A stretch of DNA of 64,000 nt, taken from assembly GCA_023390905.1 (NCBI GenBank), contig JAEWBY010000037.1, positions 1 to 64,000 on the forward strand. Reading direction: 5' to 3'. This document shows, piece by piece, positions 1 to 8,347 of the stretch. The position numbers were made by a program, and so were the translations under genes. This DNA comes from Pseudomonadota bacterium (GTDB lineage Bacteria > Pseudomonadota > Gammaproteobacteria > Xanthomonadales > Xanthomonadaceae). How positions within the stretch are numbered: the stretch's first letter is position 1; each line of letters starts with the position of its first letter. Under the pieces are notes generated by a model. The model was not told the DNA's origin. It made no database searches and worked only from the letters and a program-made list of their open reading frames with translations.

Positions 1-1010
1 CCACCACGCTGGGCCTGGGCGCGGTGCAGATCAGCGCCGGGCTGGAACATGTGGTCGGCGTGCGGGCTTCGTTCTCGGTCGAACTGATCGTCATCGCGGT
101 CGCGTTCGTGCTCTACATGACCTCCAGTGCGACCGGACTGGATCGCGGGATCAAGTGGCTGTCGAACCTCAACATCGCCACTGCTGCGCTGCTGCTGTTG
201 CTGGTCATCGCGCTGGGGCCGACCGGCTTCATCTTCGAAACCCTCACCACCACCCTCGGCGGTTATCTCAACCAGTTGCCGGCGATGAGCCTGCGCATGG
301 CGCCGTTTTCCCAGACCACGTGGGTCGGTGAATGGACGATCTTCTACTGGGCGTGGTGGATTGCCTGGGCACCGTTCGTGGGCGCGTTCTTCGCACGCAT
401 TTCCTACGGACGGACCGTGCGCGAGTTCGTGTTCGGCGTCGTGCTGGGTCCGGCGCTGGTGAGCTTCCTGTGGTTTTCCGCATTCGGCGGCACCGCGCTG
501 TTCCAGCAACTGTTCGGTGGGCTGGATCTGGCTTCGGTGCTGGCGAACGGATACGAACACGTGCTGTTCGCCTCGCTCGGCGGCCTGCCGCTCTCGACGC
601 TGCTGAGCTGGCTGTCGATCTTCCTGCTGCTCAGCTTCTTCGTCACCTCGGCCGATTCGGCCACGCTGGTGCTGGCCAGCATGTCCAGCGAGTCGCAGGC
701 GGATCCGCCGTTGTTCCGGCGCGTGGCCTGGGGCGTCATGCAGGCGGCCATCGCGATCGCGCTGCTCGCCGCGGGGGGCCTGCAGGCGCTGCAGGCGGTG
801 GTGATCGTCGCCGCGCTGCCGTTCGCGCTGCTGCTGGCCGCGGTGCTGTACTCCCTGCGTCGCCTGCTGCTCGATGATCTGCAGGTCATCGAGGAGGAAG
901 AGCGCGAGCTGCATCGCGCCGAACTGCGCTGGTTGCAGCGCGAACGCGACACGCCGACCCATCGCGAAGGGGCGGCCGGCACCGGCGAAGGCCGCGCACC
1001 GGATCCCTGA
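1..1010 (+). CDS. BCCT family osmolyte transporter, 5' partial
   Basis: This is the C-terminal part of a betaine/choline/carnitine-type secondary transporter of the inner membrane. The reading frame is already open at base 3 and about 335 residues are visible, so the N-terminal half lies outside the window. The tryptophan-rich segment WAWWIAWAPFVG, followed by a conserved FFARISYGRTVREF stretch, is the hallmark of the family and belongs to the substrate-binding helix region. Several hydrophobic helices follow, then a charged cytosolic tail rich in Glu and Arg, a feature often linked to osmotic sensing in this family. The substrate cannot be told from this fragment. Confidence 0.9.
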   Translation, partial: TTLGLGAVQISAGLEHVVGVRASFSVELIVIAVAFVLYMTSSATGLDRGIKWLSNLNIATAALLLLLVIALGPTGFIFETLTTTLGGYLNQLPAMSLRMAPFSQTTWVGEWTIFYWAWWIAWAPFVGAFFARISYGRTVREFVFGVVLGPALVSFLWFSAFGGTALFQQLFGGLDLASVLANGYEHVLFASLGGLPLSTLLSWLSIFLLLSFFVTSADSATLVLASMSSESQADPPLFRRVAWGVMQAAIAIALLAAGGLQALQAVVIVAALPFALLLAAVLYSLRRLLLDDLQVIEEEERELHRAELRWLQRERDTPTHREGAAGTGEGRAPDP

Positions 1011-1067
1011 CCGCGCACGAGCGGCGAGCGTGCGTCTGCACGCCGCTGCGCACGCCGCCGCGATGCT

Positions 1068-1421
1068 TTACATCGTGTGCGTCGGCTTGTCCGCGGCGAG
1101 CGTGCCGGCCAGCAGGGTTTCGATGCGGTTCTTGATGGCTTCGCCATCGCTGCTTTCCGGGAACTGCACGCCGATGCCGGCGGTGCGCGCGCCCTGTGCG
1201 CCGACCGGCGTGACCCACACGACCTTGCCGGCGACCGGCAGGCGTTCGCTGGACTCGGGCAGGGTCAGCAGCAGGAAGACTTCATCGCCCAGGAAATACC
1301 GCTTGGGCGTGGGCACGAAAATGCCGCCGTTCTTCACGTAGGGCATGTAGGCGTTGTACAGCGCCGCCTTGTCCTTGACGGCCAACGAGAGGATGCCTTG
1401 ACGGCCACTGGCTGCACTCAT
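1068..1421 (-). CDS. pilZ: PilZ, type IV pilus assembly protein
   Basis: A 117-residue single-domain PilZ protein needed for type IV pilus assembly in pseudomonads and xanthomonads. The PilZ fold is recognisable in the YFLGDEVFLLL, GKVVWVTP and GIGVQF strands. The c-di-GMP-binding signatures (an N-terminal RxxxR and D/NxSxxG) are not present: the corresponding region reads NGGIFVPT. This agrees with the founding PilZ group, which works by protein contacts and not by binding the nucleotide. It lies 9 bp after holB on the same strand, the usual holB-pilZ order in gammaproteobacteria, and is probably the last gene of that operon. Confidence 0.9.
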   Translation of the reverse strand: MSAASGRQGILSLAVKDKAALYNAYMPYVKNGGIFVPTPKRYFLGDEVFLLLTLPESSERLPVAGKVVWVTPVGAQGARTAGIGVQFPESSDGEAIKNRIETLLAGTLAADKPTHTM

Positions 1422-1430
1422 CTGCGTTCC

Positions 1431-2390
1431 TTATCCCTTCTGCGCCGGACGCCCGCCCATCTGCCGCGTCCACGTCAACAACAATTCGGCCACCGCCAGG
1501 TCCGCACGCACCGTGGTGCGCAGCAGATCGCGGGTGCGGTTGGCCGCGTCGAACCAGGCTGCCAGCTTGTTCAATCGCGCCGCGTCGGTCAAGCCGGCAT
1601 CGCTGGCCTGCGCCAGCGCCAGATCGGCCGCGTGGCGCAGGCGCGCATCGGCGAGCGCATCGGCCGTCCAGCGTTGCGCCATCTGCACGACGCCGGACTT
1701 GCCCTGCAACAGGCGATCGAGATCGCGCGCCACTTCGCGGCGCAGCGTGAGGCCGTCTTCACGCAGCCACGCATCGGCCAGGCCGGGGTGACCGCGCGCC
1801 GCATCGAGCGCTTCGGTGGCGGTGCTCGGCGAATGCCCTTGCGCTTGCAGCCACTGCAGCGCTTCTTCACGCGGCGGCAGGCGGAATTCGAGTTTCTGGC
1901 AGCGGCTGCGGATCGTCGCCGGCAACCGCGCCGGCTGCGCGCTGATCAACCACAGATAGCGGCCCGGCGCGGGCTCCTCCAGCGTCTTGAGCAGGGCGTT
2001 GAACGCCGAACGGTTGATCGCATCGGCTGGATCGAGGATGGCCACCTGCGCGGCGCCGTACTGCGGCGTCAGCGCCAGCTTCTGCGACAGTTCACGGATC
2101 TGATCGATCACGATCTCGGTGCGCAGCCGGGTGCCGTCCTTGGTGGGCACGAAGGAAATGATCTGCAGATCCGGATGCGTGCCCGCCGCCATCAGTTGCG
2201 CGGTGCGCGCAGCCTGCTGCGCATCGCCGCCGGAAAGCACGTGCAGCGCCAGGCGCTCGGCGACGGCGCGCTTGCCGAGCCCGGCCGGGCCGCAGATCAG
2301 CAGCCCATGCCCCATGCGTCCGCCATCGAGTGCGGCAATGGCGTGATCGTAGGCGCGCTGCTGCCAGGGTGAAAAATCGGTCGCGCTCAT
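1431..2390 (-). CDS. holB: DNA polymerase III subunit delta'
   Basis: A 319-residue clamp-loader subunit (delta') of the replicative DNA polymerase. The N-terminal AAA+ module has a P-loop-like GPAGLGKR at residues 34-41, then the conserved LLKTLEEP segment and an SRC sensor-type motif (TIRSRCQKLEF). The open frame continues upstream, but the start at 2390 (MSATDFSPWQQ) is chosen because it overlaps the tmk stop codon as ATGA and gives the family length. Translation is therefore probably coupled to tmk. The order pabB-mltG-tmk-holB-pilZ supports the assignment. Confidence 0.95.
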   Translation of the reverse strand: MSATDFSPWQQRAYDHAIAALDGGRMGHGLLICGPAGLGKRAVAERLALHVLSGGDAQQAARTAQLMAAGTHPDLQIISFVPTKDGTRLRTEIVIDQIRELSQKLALTPQYGAAQVAILDPADAINRSAFNALLKTLEEPAPGRYLWLISAQPARLPATIRSRCQKLEFRLPPREEALQWLQAQGHSPSTATEALDAARGHPGLADAWLREDGLTLRREVARDLDRLLQGKSGVVQMAQRWTADALADARLRHAADLALAQASDAGLTDAARLNKLAAWFDAANRTRDLLRTTVRADLAVAELLLTWTRQMGGRPAQKG

Positions 2391-3043
2391 TGCAGGGTAT
2401 CCAGCGTTTCCAGCCACTGCCACAGTGCATCGCGCACGGCCGCGGCCACCTGCTCGGGCGTCTGGCTGGCATCGATCACGCGGAAGCGCCGAGGCTCGGC
2501 GGCAGCGCGCTTGCGGAATCCGTGCCGCACGCGCTCGAAGAAATCGTCCTGCTCGCTTTCGATCCGATCGGGCCACAGATCACGGCCGGCCGCGCGCGCG
2601 CGTCCTTCGCGGATGTCCAGATCGAGCAGCAGTGTCAGGCCGGGTTGAACACCGACCGCACGCCGTTCCAGTTCGGCGATCCACTCCACGTCCAGGCCGC
2701 GGCCTTCACCCTGATAGGCATAACTGGAATCGGTGAAGCGATCACTGATCACGAAGGCGCCGCGCTGCAATGCCGGGCGGATCACTTCGCGCACGTGCTG
2801 CGCGCGCGCGGCGAACATCAGCAGCAGCTCGGTCTCGGCGGCAATCGGTTCGCCTTTTGGATGCAGCAGCAGTTCGCGGATGCGCTCGGCCAGCGGCGTG
2901 CCGCCCGGCTCGCGGGTGAGCACGACTTCATGTCCGCGCGCCTGCAACTGATCACGCAACGCGGTGATGGCGCTGGTCTTGCCCGCACCCTCGCCGCCTT
3001 CGAGCGAAATGAAATGCGGATACGTGGTGATGGAAGGACTCAT
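2387..3043 (-). CDS. tmk: Thymidylate kinase
   Basis: A 218-residue dTMP kinase that makes dTDP for DNA synthesis in the cytoplasm. The P-loop GGEGAGKT lies at residues 16-23, the ISDRFTDSSYAYQG segment carries the nucleoside-binding DR motif, and an Arg-rich lid-like stretch (REGRARAAGRD) lies in the second half. The start overlaps the mltG stop by 4 bp and its stop overlaps the holB start by 4 bp, so the three genes are translationally coupled. Length and motifs are normal for the family. Confidence 0.97.
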   Translation of the reverse strand: MSPSITTYPHFISLEGGEGAGKTSAITALRDQLQARGHEVVLTREPGGTPLAERIRELLLHPKGEPIAAETELLLMFAARAQHVREVIRPALQRGAFVISDRFTDSSYAYQGEGRGLDVEWIAELERRAVGVQPGLTLLLDLDIREGRARAAGRDLWPDRIESEQDDFFERVRHGFRKRAAAEPRRFRVIDASQTPEQVAAAVRDALWQWLETLDTLQ

Positions 3044-4107
3044 CGCGATTGCGCCTGATCCAATGTTTGCCGGCGCACCACCAGATAACGCGCCACCGCC
3101 GCGTTGTGCTGCTCCAGCGTGGAGGAGAACACGTGCTTGCCGCTGCCATCGCCCACGGCCACGAAGTACAGCGCATCGCCGGCTTCCGGCTTCACTGCCG
3201 CGCGCAGTGCGTCGATGCCCGGCATGGCGATCGGCGTTGGCGGCAGGCCTTCGCGCGTGTAAGTGTTGTACGGCGTATCGGTGAGCAGATCACGCTTGCG
3301 GATGTTGCCGTCGTAACTGCTGCCGATGCCGTAGATGACGGTCGGATCGGTCTGCAAGCGCATGCCGATTTTCAGACGCCGCGCGAACACGCCGGCGATT
3401 GCCGGGCGTTCCGAAGCGATGCCGGTCTCCTTCTCCACGATGGAAGCCAGGATCAGCGCTTCCTCCGGCGAGGCCAGCGGCGCCTGCGGATCGCGTTCGG
3501 CCCATGCGTCGGCCAGCGCCTTTTCCATCGCCGCGTGCGCGCGCTTGAGCACATCGAGATCGCTTTCGCTGCGCGTGTAGACATAGGTCTCCGGCAGGAA
3601 GCGGCCTTCCGGATGCTGTCCGGCATGGCCGAGCGCCGCCATCAGCTCGGCGTCGCTCATCCGCGCGGTGGACTGTTTCAGCGGCGTCGCCGCCTTCAGC
3701 GCGTTGCGCAGTTGGCGGATGTTCCAGCCTTCGACGATGGTGAAGCGATAGCTCAGCGTCCTGCCATCGCGCATGCGGGTGAGCAGGTCGCGCGGAGTCG
3801 TGCCCGGCGTGAGGCCGTATTCGCCGACCTTGAGCTTGCCGGCGGCATCGAGCTGGCGCGCGAGCAGTTGCCATTCGATGTCGCTGCCGTCCTGCACGCC
3901 CTGCGCGCGCAGCTTGCGCAGCACGCTGGCGAAGGAGTCGCCGGAGGCAATCTCGATCGCCTGCTTGTCCTGCACGCCGCTCAGTGGCTGATCGGCGAAA
4001 CCTTGGTAGCGCTGCCACAGCCAACCACCGGCGGCCGCCGCCACCAGCGCCAGCAGCAACAACACCAGGAGAATATTGCGGCAACCGCGTTTGCAACCTG
4101 AGGCCAC
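3040..4107 (-). CDS. mltG: Endolytic murein transglycosylase MltG
   Basis: A 355-residue inner-membrane lytic transglycosylase (YceG/MltG) thought to cleave nascent peptidoglycan and end glycan strands. A single N-terminal membrane helix (about residues 11-31) is followed by a periplasmic LysM-like region and the catalytic YceG domain. The signature ASIVEKET contains the catalytic glutamate at about residue 225, followed by RLKIGMRLQTDP. The chosen start is GTG at 4107; no strong ribosome-binding site is visible, so a nearby alternative start is possible. The gene overlaps tmk by 4 bp. In E. coli pabC lies just upstream; here pabB occupies that side. Confidence 0.93.
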   Translation of the reverse strand: MASGCKRGCRNILLVLLLLALVAAAAGGWLWQRYQGFADQPLSGVQDKQAIEIASGDSFASVLRKLRAQGVQDGSDIEWQLLARQLDAAGKLKVGEYGLTPGTTPRDLLTRMRDGRTLSYRFTIVEGWNIRQLRNALKAATPLKQSTARMSDAELMAALGHAGQHPEGRFLPETYVYTRSESDLDVLKRAHAAMEKALADAWAERDPQAPLASPEEALILASIVEKETGIASERPAIAGVFARRLKIGMRLQTDPTVIYGIGSSYDGNIRKRDLLTDTPYNTYTREGLPPTPIAMPGIDALRAAVKPEAGDALYFVAVGDGSGKHVFSSTLEQHNAAVARYLVVRRQTLDQAQSR

Positions 4108-4244
4108 GGCGTTCTCGGCAGGAATCGGGAAACAGGAGGATACCGGGTCATCCCGGACGGGGCGATGTTGACAGGGCGGAAGAAGCTCGAGGCCATCTCC
4201 AGGTCCGTGCAGACCTTGGCCTCGACGCTGTCGGGGCTCGCTCC

Positions 4245-5609
4245 CTACGATTCCAGCGCCTTGAGCAGGCCGCGCGCCTTGGCGCGGGTTTCGTCGAGTT
4301 CCCTGGCGGCGATGGAATCGGCCACGATGCCGGCGCCGGTGCGGAAGCGCACTTCGGTACCGTCTTGCGCAGGCAGCACTTCGGCGCTGCGGATCAGGAT
4401 GTTGAGGTCGAGATCGCCATCGCGGTTGAGCCAGCCGAACGCGCCGGTGTACGCGCCTCGCGCCACGTTCTCCAGCTCGGCGATGATCTGCATGCAGCGC
4501 ACCTTGGGACAGCCGGTGATGGTGCCGCCGGGAAAGGTCGCGCGGATGACGTCGCCGGGCGTGGCATCGGCGCGCAGGCGTCCACGCACGTTGCTGACGA
4601 TGTGGTGCACGTGCGCATAGCTTTCGACCGTCATCAGCTCATCGACCTGCACGCTGCCCGGTTCGCACACGCGGCCGAGATCGTTGCGTTCGAGATCGAT
4701 CAGCATCACGTGTTCGGCGCGTTCCTTCGGATGGCCGACCAGTTCGCGGATGCGCGCGGCATCGTCATCGCCCGGAAAGCGCGGGCGCGTGCCGGCGATG
4801 GGGCGTGTCTCCACCACCTCGCCACGCACCGAAACCAGGCGTTCGGGCGAGGAGCTGACCACCGCCCAGTCTGCATGCGCGAACAGGCCGGCGAACGGCG
4901 CGGGATTGGCCGTGCGCAGGCGTGCATACAACGCGGCCGGTTCGAGCGGCGCATCGAAGTGCGCCGTCCATGCGCGCGAGAGGTTGACCTGGAAGATGTC
5001 GCCGGCGGCGAGGTAATCAAGGATGCGTGTCACGCCATCGGTGAAACGATCCGGATCGTCCTCCTCGATGCGCGGCGATTGCCACACGGGAAAATCCGCC
5101 GCGGCGGGCGCAGCGAGATCCTGCAGGATGCGATCGAGCAGGTCCGCGTGCCCCGGCTCGGCGATTGCCACGCATTGGCCGCTGCTGCGATCGCGCAGGA
5201 GGGCGGCGGGACAGCGCAGCGCGACCGCAACCGGCATCGCGGACCTGTCATTGCGTGGTGGCAGGTGCAGGACCGGTTCGATTTCACCCGCCAGCTCGTA
5301 ACCCAGCAACAACGCCCAGCCGCCGCGGAACGGCCAGCGCGGCTCTTCGCGCGCGATCCTCGCGGCCTGCCAGTGGCGATCGAGCACATCGAGAAAACCG
5401 CCCGGCTGCGGCACGCCGCGGAGATCGTGCACCTGGCCGTCCTGCCACAGCGCGAATCCTTCGCCCTCGCGCGCGACCAGCAGCAGATCCCAGCGTCCCT
5501 GCGCGGTGCCGGAGGCCACCGATTCCAGCAGCACCGGATAACGCGACGGCGCACGCCGATGCAGCGCGAGCAGATCCAGATCGGCGGGCAATGCGCGGGT
5601 TTCGATCAT
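4245..5609 (-). CDS. pabB: Aminodeoxychorismate synthase component I
   Basis: A 454-residue chorismate-using enzyme of the PabB/TrpE family, placed in folate (p-aminobenzoate) synthesis by context and by its N-terminal half (RWDLLLVARE is PabB-like). The chorismate-binding core is complete: ERAEHVMLIDLERNDLGR, then FPGGTITGCPK and RSAEV near the end. The diagnostic motif reads PIAGT at residues 270-274. E. coli PabB has PIKGT with a catalytic lysine, whereas anthranilate synthases have PIAGT, so the motif here is TrpE-like. Context next to mltG-tmk-holB favours PabB, but an anthranilate synthase side or main activity cannot be excluded. It ends 137 bp before mltG. Confidence 0.82.
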   Translation of the reverse strand: MIETRALPADLDLLALHRRAPSRYPVLLESVASGTAQGRWDLLLVAREGEGFALWQDGQVHDLRGVPQPGGFLDVLDRHWQAARIAREEPRWPFRGGWALLLGYELAGEIEPVLHLPPRNDRSAMPVAVALRCPAALLRDRSSGQCVAIAEPGHADLLDRILQDLAAPAAADFPVWQSPRIEEDDPDRFTDGVTRILDYLAAGDIFQVNLSRAWTAHFDAPLEPAALYARLRTANPAPFAGLFAHADWAVVSSSPERLVSVRGEVVETRPIAGTRPRFPGDDDAARIRELVGHPKERAEHVMLIDLERNDLGRVCEPGSVQVDELMTVESYAHVHHIVSNVRGRLRADATPGDVIRATFPGGTITGCPKVRCMQIIAELENVARGAYTGAFGWLNRDGDLDLNILIRSAEVLPAQDGTEVRFRTGAGIVADSIAARELDETRAKARGLLKALES

Positions 5610-5693
5610 GTGATGCGCGTGTGGCCTTGGGTTGGGCTTCCGGATGACAAAGCAATGCCGGTAGGTGCAGGGACGGATGAAACACGCGGCTCC

Positions 5694-5726
5694 GAAAAAG
5701 TCAGGGAGCCGCTTTCACGACTCCCT
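5694..5726 (-). terminator. Rho-independent terminator after fabF
   Basis: Read on the minus strand, a stem pairs AGGGAGTCG with CGGCTCCCT (one mismatch) around a 6-nt loop, followed within three bases by a run of five T. It lies 24 bp beyond the fabF stop and would separate the fab cluster from pabB. Confidence 0.6.
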
Positions 5727-5749
5727 TTGCGACTCCCGGTTGCCGGCTC

Positions 5750-6991
5750 TCAGATCCGCCGGAACACCAGCGTCCCGTTGGTGCCGCCGAAGCCGAAACC
5801 GTTGGACACGGCGATGTCGATCTTCTTCTCGCGGGCAGTGTGCGGCACGTAATCGAGATCGCAGCCTTCGCCCGGATTGTCGAGGTTGATGGTCGGCGGA
5901 ATGATGCCGTGGTGGATCGCCAGCACCGAGAAGATCGCTTCGGCGCCACCGGCCGCACCCAGCAGGTGTCCGGTCATCGACTTGGTCGAACTGACCATGA
6001 TCCGGTACGCGTGATCGCCCAGCGCGCGCTTGAGCGCCAGCGTTTCGGCCAGGTCGCCCAGCGGCGTGGACGTGCCGTGCGCGTTGAGGTATTCGACCTG
6101 CTCGGCATTCAGACCGGCGTCCTTCAGTGCAGCCACCAGGCAGCGTGCCGGACCTTCACCGTTTTCGCTCGGTGCGGTCATGTGGTGTGCATCGGAACTT
6201 GCGCCGAAGCCGGCCAGTTCCGCGTAGATGCGGGCGCCACGCGCCCGGGCGTGTTCGTATTCTTCCAGGATCAGCACGCCGGCGCCGTCGCCGAGCACGA
6301 AGCCGTCGCGATCGCGATCCCAGGGACGCGAGGCGCGGGCCGGCTCGTCATTGCGGGTGGACATCGCCTTCATCGAGCAGAAACCGGCCATCGACGTCGG
6401 CGAAGACCCCAGCTCCGCGCCGCCGGCCACCATCACGTCGGCATCGCCGTACTGGATGGCGCGCATCGCGATGCCGATCGAATGGTTCGAGGTGGCGCAG
6501 GCCGATACGACCGAATAGCTCGGGCCCTTGAGCCCCTTCAGGATCGAGAGCTGGCCCGGCAGCATGTTGATGATCGTGCTGGGCACATAGAACGGCGAGA
6601 CCTTGCGCGGGCCGCCTTCGTGCAGCTTGATCGTCTGTTCCTCGATGCCGTGGATGCCGCCGATGCCGGAACCGACGATCGCGCCGATCCGCTCGGCGTT
6701 GGCTTCGGTGATCTCCAGGCCCGAATCATCCAGCGCCATGAACGAGGCGGCGATGCCGTAATGGATGAAGGGATCCATCTTCTTCGCGTCCTTGGGCGAC
6801 ACGAAGTCGGCTGGATCGAAGTTGCGGATCTCGCCGGCGATCTGGGTGGTGAAGCCGGTGGTATCGAACGAGGTGACCGGGCCGATGCCCGAGCGTCCGT
6901 TGACGATGCCATCCCAGCTGGTGGCCATGTCATTGCCCAGCGGCGACACCAGGCCCATTCCGGTAACAACGACGCGACGACGCTGGCTCAT
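5750..6991 (-). CDS. fabF: Beta-ketoacyl-ACP synthase II
   Basis: A 413-residue condensing enzyme that extends acyl-ACP with malonyl-ACP. The Cys-His-His catalytic set is intact: C165 in VVSACATSN, H305 in NAHGTSTPLGD and H342 in TGHLLGAAGG. The start at 6991 (MSQRRRVVVTGMG) is preceded by GAGGAA, a good ribosome-binding site; longer in-frame extensions upstream lack conservation. It lies 180 bp downstream of acpP, the usual order, with two hairpins in the gap. Length is normal. Confidence 0.97.
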   Translation of the reverse strand: MSQRRRVVVTGMGLVSPLGNDMATSWDGIVNGRSGIGPVTSFDTTGFTTQIAGEIRNFDPADFVSPKDAKKMDPFIHYGIAASFMALDDSGLEITEANAERIGAIVGSGIGGIHGIEEQTIKLHEGGPRKVSPFYVPSTIINMLPGQLSILKGLKGPSYSVVSACATSNHSIGIAMRAIQYGDADVMVAGGAELGSSPTSMAGFCSMKAMSTRNDEPARASRPWDRDRDGFVLGDGAGVLILEEYEHARARGARIYAELAGFGASSDAHHMTAPSENGEGPARCLVAALKDAGLNAEQVEYLNAHGTSTPLGDLAETLALKRALGDHAYRIMVSSTKSMTGHLLGAAGGAEAIFSVLAIHHGIIPPTINLDNPGEGCDLDYVPHTAREKKIDIAVSNGFGFGGTNGTLVFRRI

Positions 6992-7058
6992 GGAGGGTTC
7001 CTCGAATTCGGTTTGCTTGAATGCATCCGGGCGCGCGTTGCGCGGGGATGCGATCGTC

Positions 7059-7145
7059 GGGCCAGGATGCTTGCTGGCCCCGGGCGGATGCGCGCGCGGC
7101 GCGATCGTCCGGCCCCACACATGCACAGGGCCGCATCAGCGGCCC
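7059..7145 (-). other. Two RNA hairpins between acpP and fabF
   Basis: The 180-bp gap between acpP and fabF holds two perfect 7-bp stems: GGGCCAG/CTGGCCC (7059-7080) and GGGCCGC/GCGGCCC (7128-7145). Neither is followed by a T run, so they do not look like full terminators. They could stabilise or delimit the abundant acpP message, or attenuate read-through into fabF. No open frame of note lies in the gap. Confidence 0.45.
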
Positions 7146-7171
7146 CGGCACCGTCCCTTGCGGGCACGTGA

Positions 7172-7411
7172 TTACGCCTTGACGTGCGCCTTGACGTAGT
7201 CGATGGCCTGCTGCACCGAAGTGATCTTCTCGGCTTCCTCGTCAGGAATTTCGCACTCGAACTCTTCTTCCAGCGCCATCACCAGTTCAACGGTGTCCAG
7301 CGAGTCGGCGCCAAGATCATCGACGAACGATGCGCTGTTGGTGACTTCCTCTTCCTTCACGCCGAGTTGTTCGACGACGATTTTCTTGACGCGTTCTTCG
7401 ATGCTGCTCAT
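7172..7411 (-). CDS. acpP: Acyl carrier protein
   Basis: A 79-residue acidic carrier protein that holds growing acyl chains on a 4'-phosphopantetheine arm. The attachment site is Ser37 in the conserved GADSLDT motif. The sequence is near-identical in character to other proteobacterial ACPs (IEERVKKIV, ELVMALEEEF). It sits between fabG, 145 bp upstream, and fabF. The upstream gap may hold its own promoter (TTGCCG, 17 bp, TCTACT at 7447-7475, minus strand), a weak match only. Confidence 0.98.
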   Translation of the reverse strand: MSSIEERVKKIVVEQLGVKEEEVTNSASFVDDLGADSLDTVELVMALEEEFECEIPDEEAEKITSVQQAIDYVKAHVKA

Positions 7412-7556
7412 TGGGATATCGCTCCAGACGGAGATGGGTGACTAGTAGATATTGCCAGCGCACAACCGGCAAACCGGGGGATAGTGTAGTGGAAACCGGG
7501 GACGCCGGGCAGATGCCAGAAACCGTCCTGCGATCAACCACTTACAGCTAACTTGT

Positions 7557-8300
7557 TTACGGCATGTACATGCCGCCGTTGACGTGCAGGGTCTCGCCGG
7601 TGATGTACGCGCCGGCCGGGCCGCCCAGGAACGCCACCGCCTGCGCGATGTCCGACGGCGTGCCCAGGCGGCCGAGCGCGATCTGCTGCACCAGCGCGTT
7701 GCGCGCGTCTTCGGGCAGAGCGCGGGTCATGTCAGTGTCGATGAAACCGGGCGCGACCACGTTGACGGTGACGCCGCGGCTGCCGATTTCCCTGGCCAGC
7801 GATTTGGAGAAGGCGATGATGCCGGCCTTGGCGGCGGCGTAGTTGGCCTGCCCTGCGTTGCCGATCACGCCGACCACCGAAGCGATGTTGATGATGCGGC
7901 CCTTGCGCGCCTTCATCATCCCGCGCATCACCGCCTTGGACGTGCGGTAGACGCTGGTCAGGTTGGTGTCGAGGATCGCCTGCCAGTCTTCGTCCTTCAT
8001 CCGCATCAGCAGGTTGTCGCGGGTGATGCCGGCATTGTTGACGAGGATGGAGATGGGGCCGAACTGCTTGCCGATCTCTTCGATCAGGGCTTCGGTCGCG
8101 GCCGCGTCGGTGACGTCGAGCTCACGGCCGTGGCCGCCGCGCTCGGCCAGGCGTTCGCCGATGGCCTGCGCGCCGCCGGCGCTGGTCGCGGTGCCGATGA
8201 CGGTCGCGCCCTGTGCGGCCAGTTCGTCGGCAATCGCCGCACCGATGCCGCGGCTGGCGCCGGTGACCAGCGCGATTTCGCCCTGCAATGGCTTGCTCAT
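7557..8300 (-). CDS. fabG: 3-oxoacyl-ACP reductase
   Basis: A 247-residue NADPH-dependent short-chain dehydrogenase that reduces 3-oxoacyl-ACP. The cofactor motif TGASRGIG lies at residues 13-20, NNAG at 88-91, and the catalytic triad is S141, Y154 and K158 (QANYAAAKAG). The start at 8300 (MSKPLQGEIALVTG) gives the standard length; the frame stays open far upstream through fabD, but that part is not conserved. It follows fabD by 47 bp. Confidence 0.97.
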   Translation of the reverse strand: MSKPLQGEIALVTGASRGIGAAIADELAAQGATVIGTATSAGGAQAIGERLAERGGHGRELDVTDAAATEALIEEIGKQFGPISILVNNAGITRDNLLMRMKDEDWQAILDTNLTSVYRTSKAVMRGMMKARKGRIINIASVVGVIGNAGQANYAAAKAGIIAFSKSLAREIGSRGVTVNVVAPGFIDTDMTRALPEDARNALVQQIALGRLGTPSDIAQAVAFLGGPAGAYITGETLHVNGGMYMP

Positions 8301-8347
8301 GGAATCCTCGTGGAAGAAGTTCGGCGATCTCGCCGGATGGTAACGCC

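Noticed and set aside
1068..1421. c-di-GMP-binding PilZ receptor
   Set aside because: RxxxR and D/NxSxxG are absent; the protein fits the pilus PilZ group that does not bind the nucleotide.
2391..2576. Longer N-terminus for holB
   Set aside because: The extension lies inside tmk, is Arg/Ala-rich and not conserved; the ATGA overlap start gives the normal length.
3984..5852. A 622-codon open frame on plus across mltG, pabB and fabF
   Set aside because: Crosses three well-defined minus-strand genes and has no recognisable domain.
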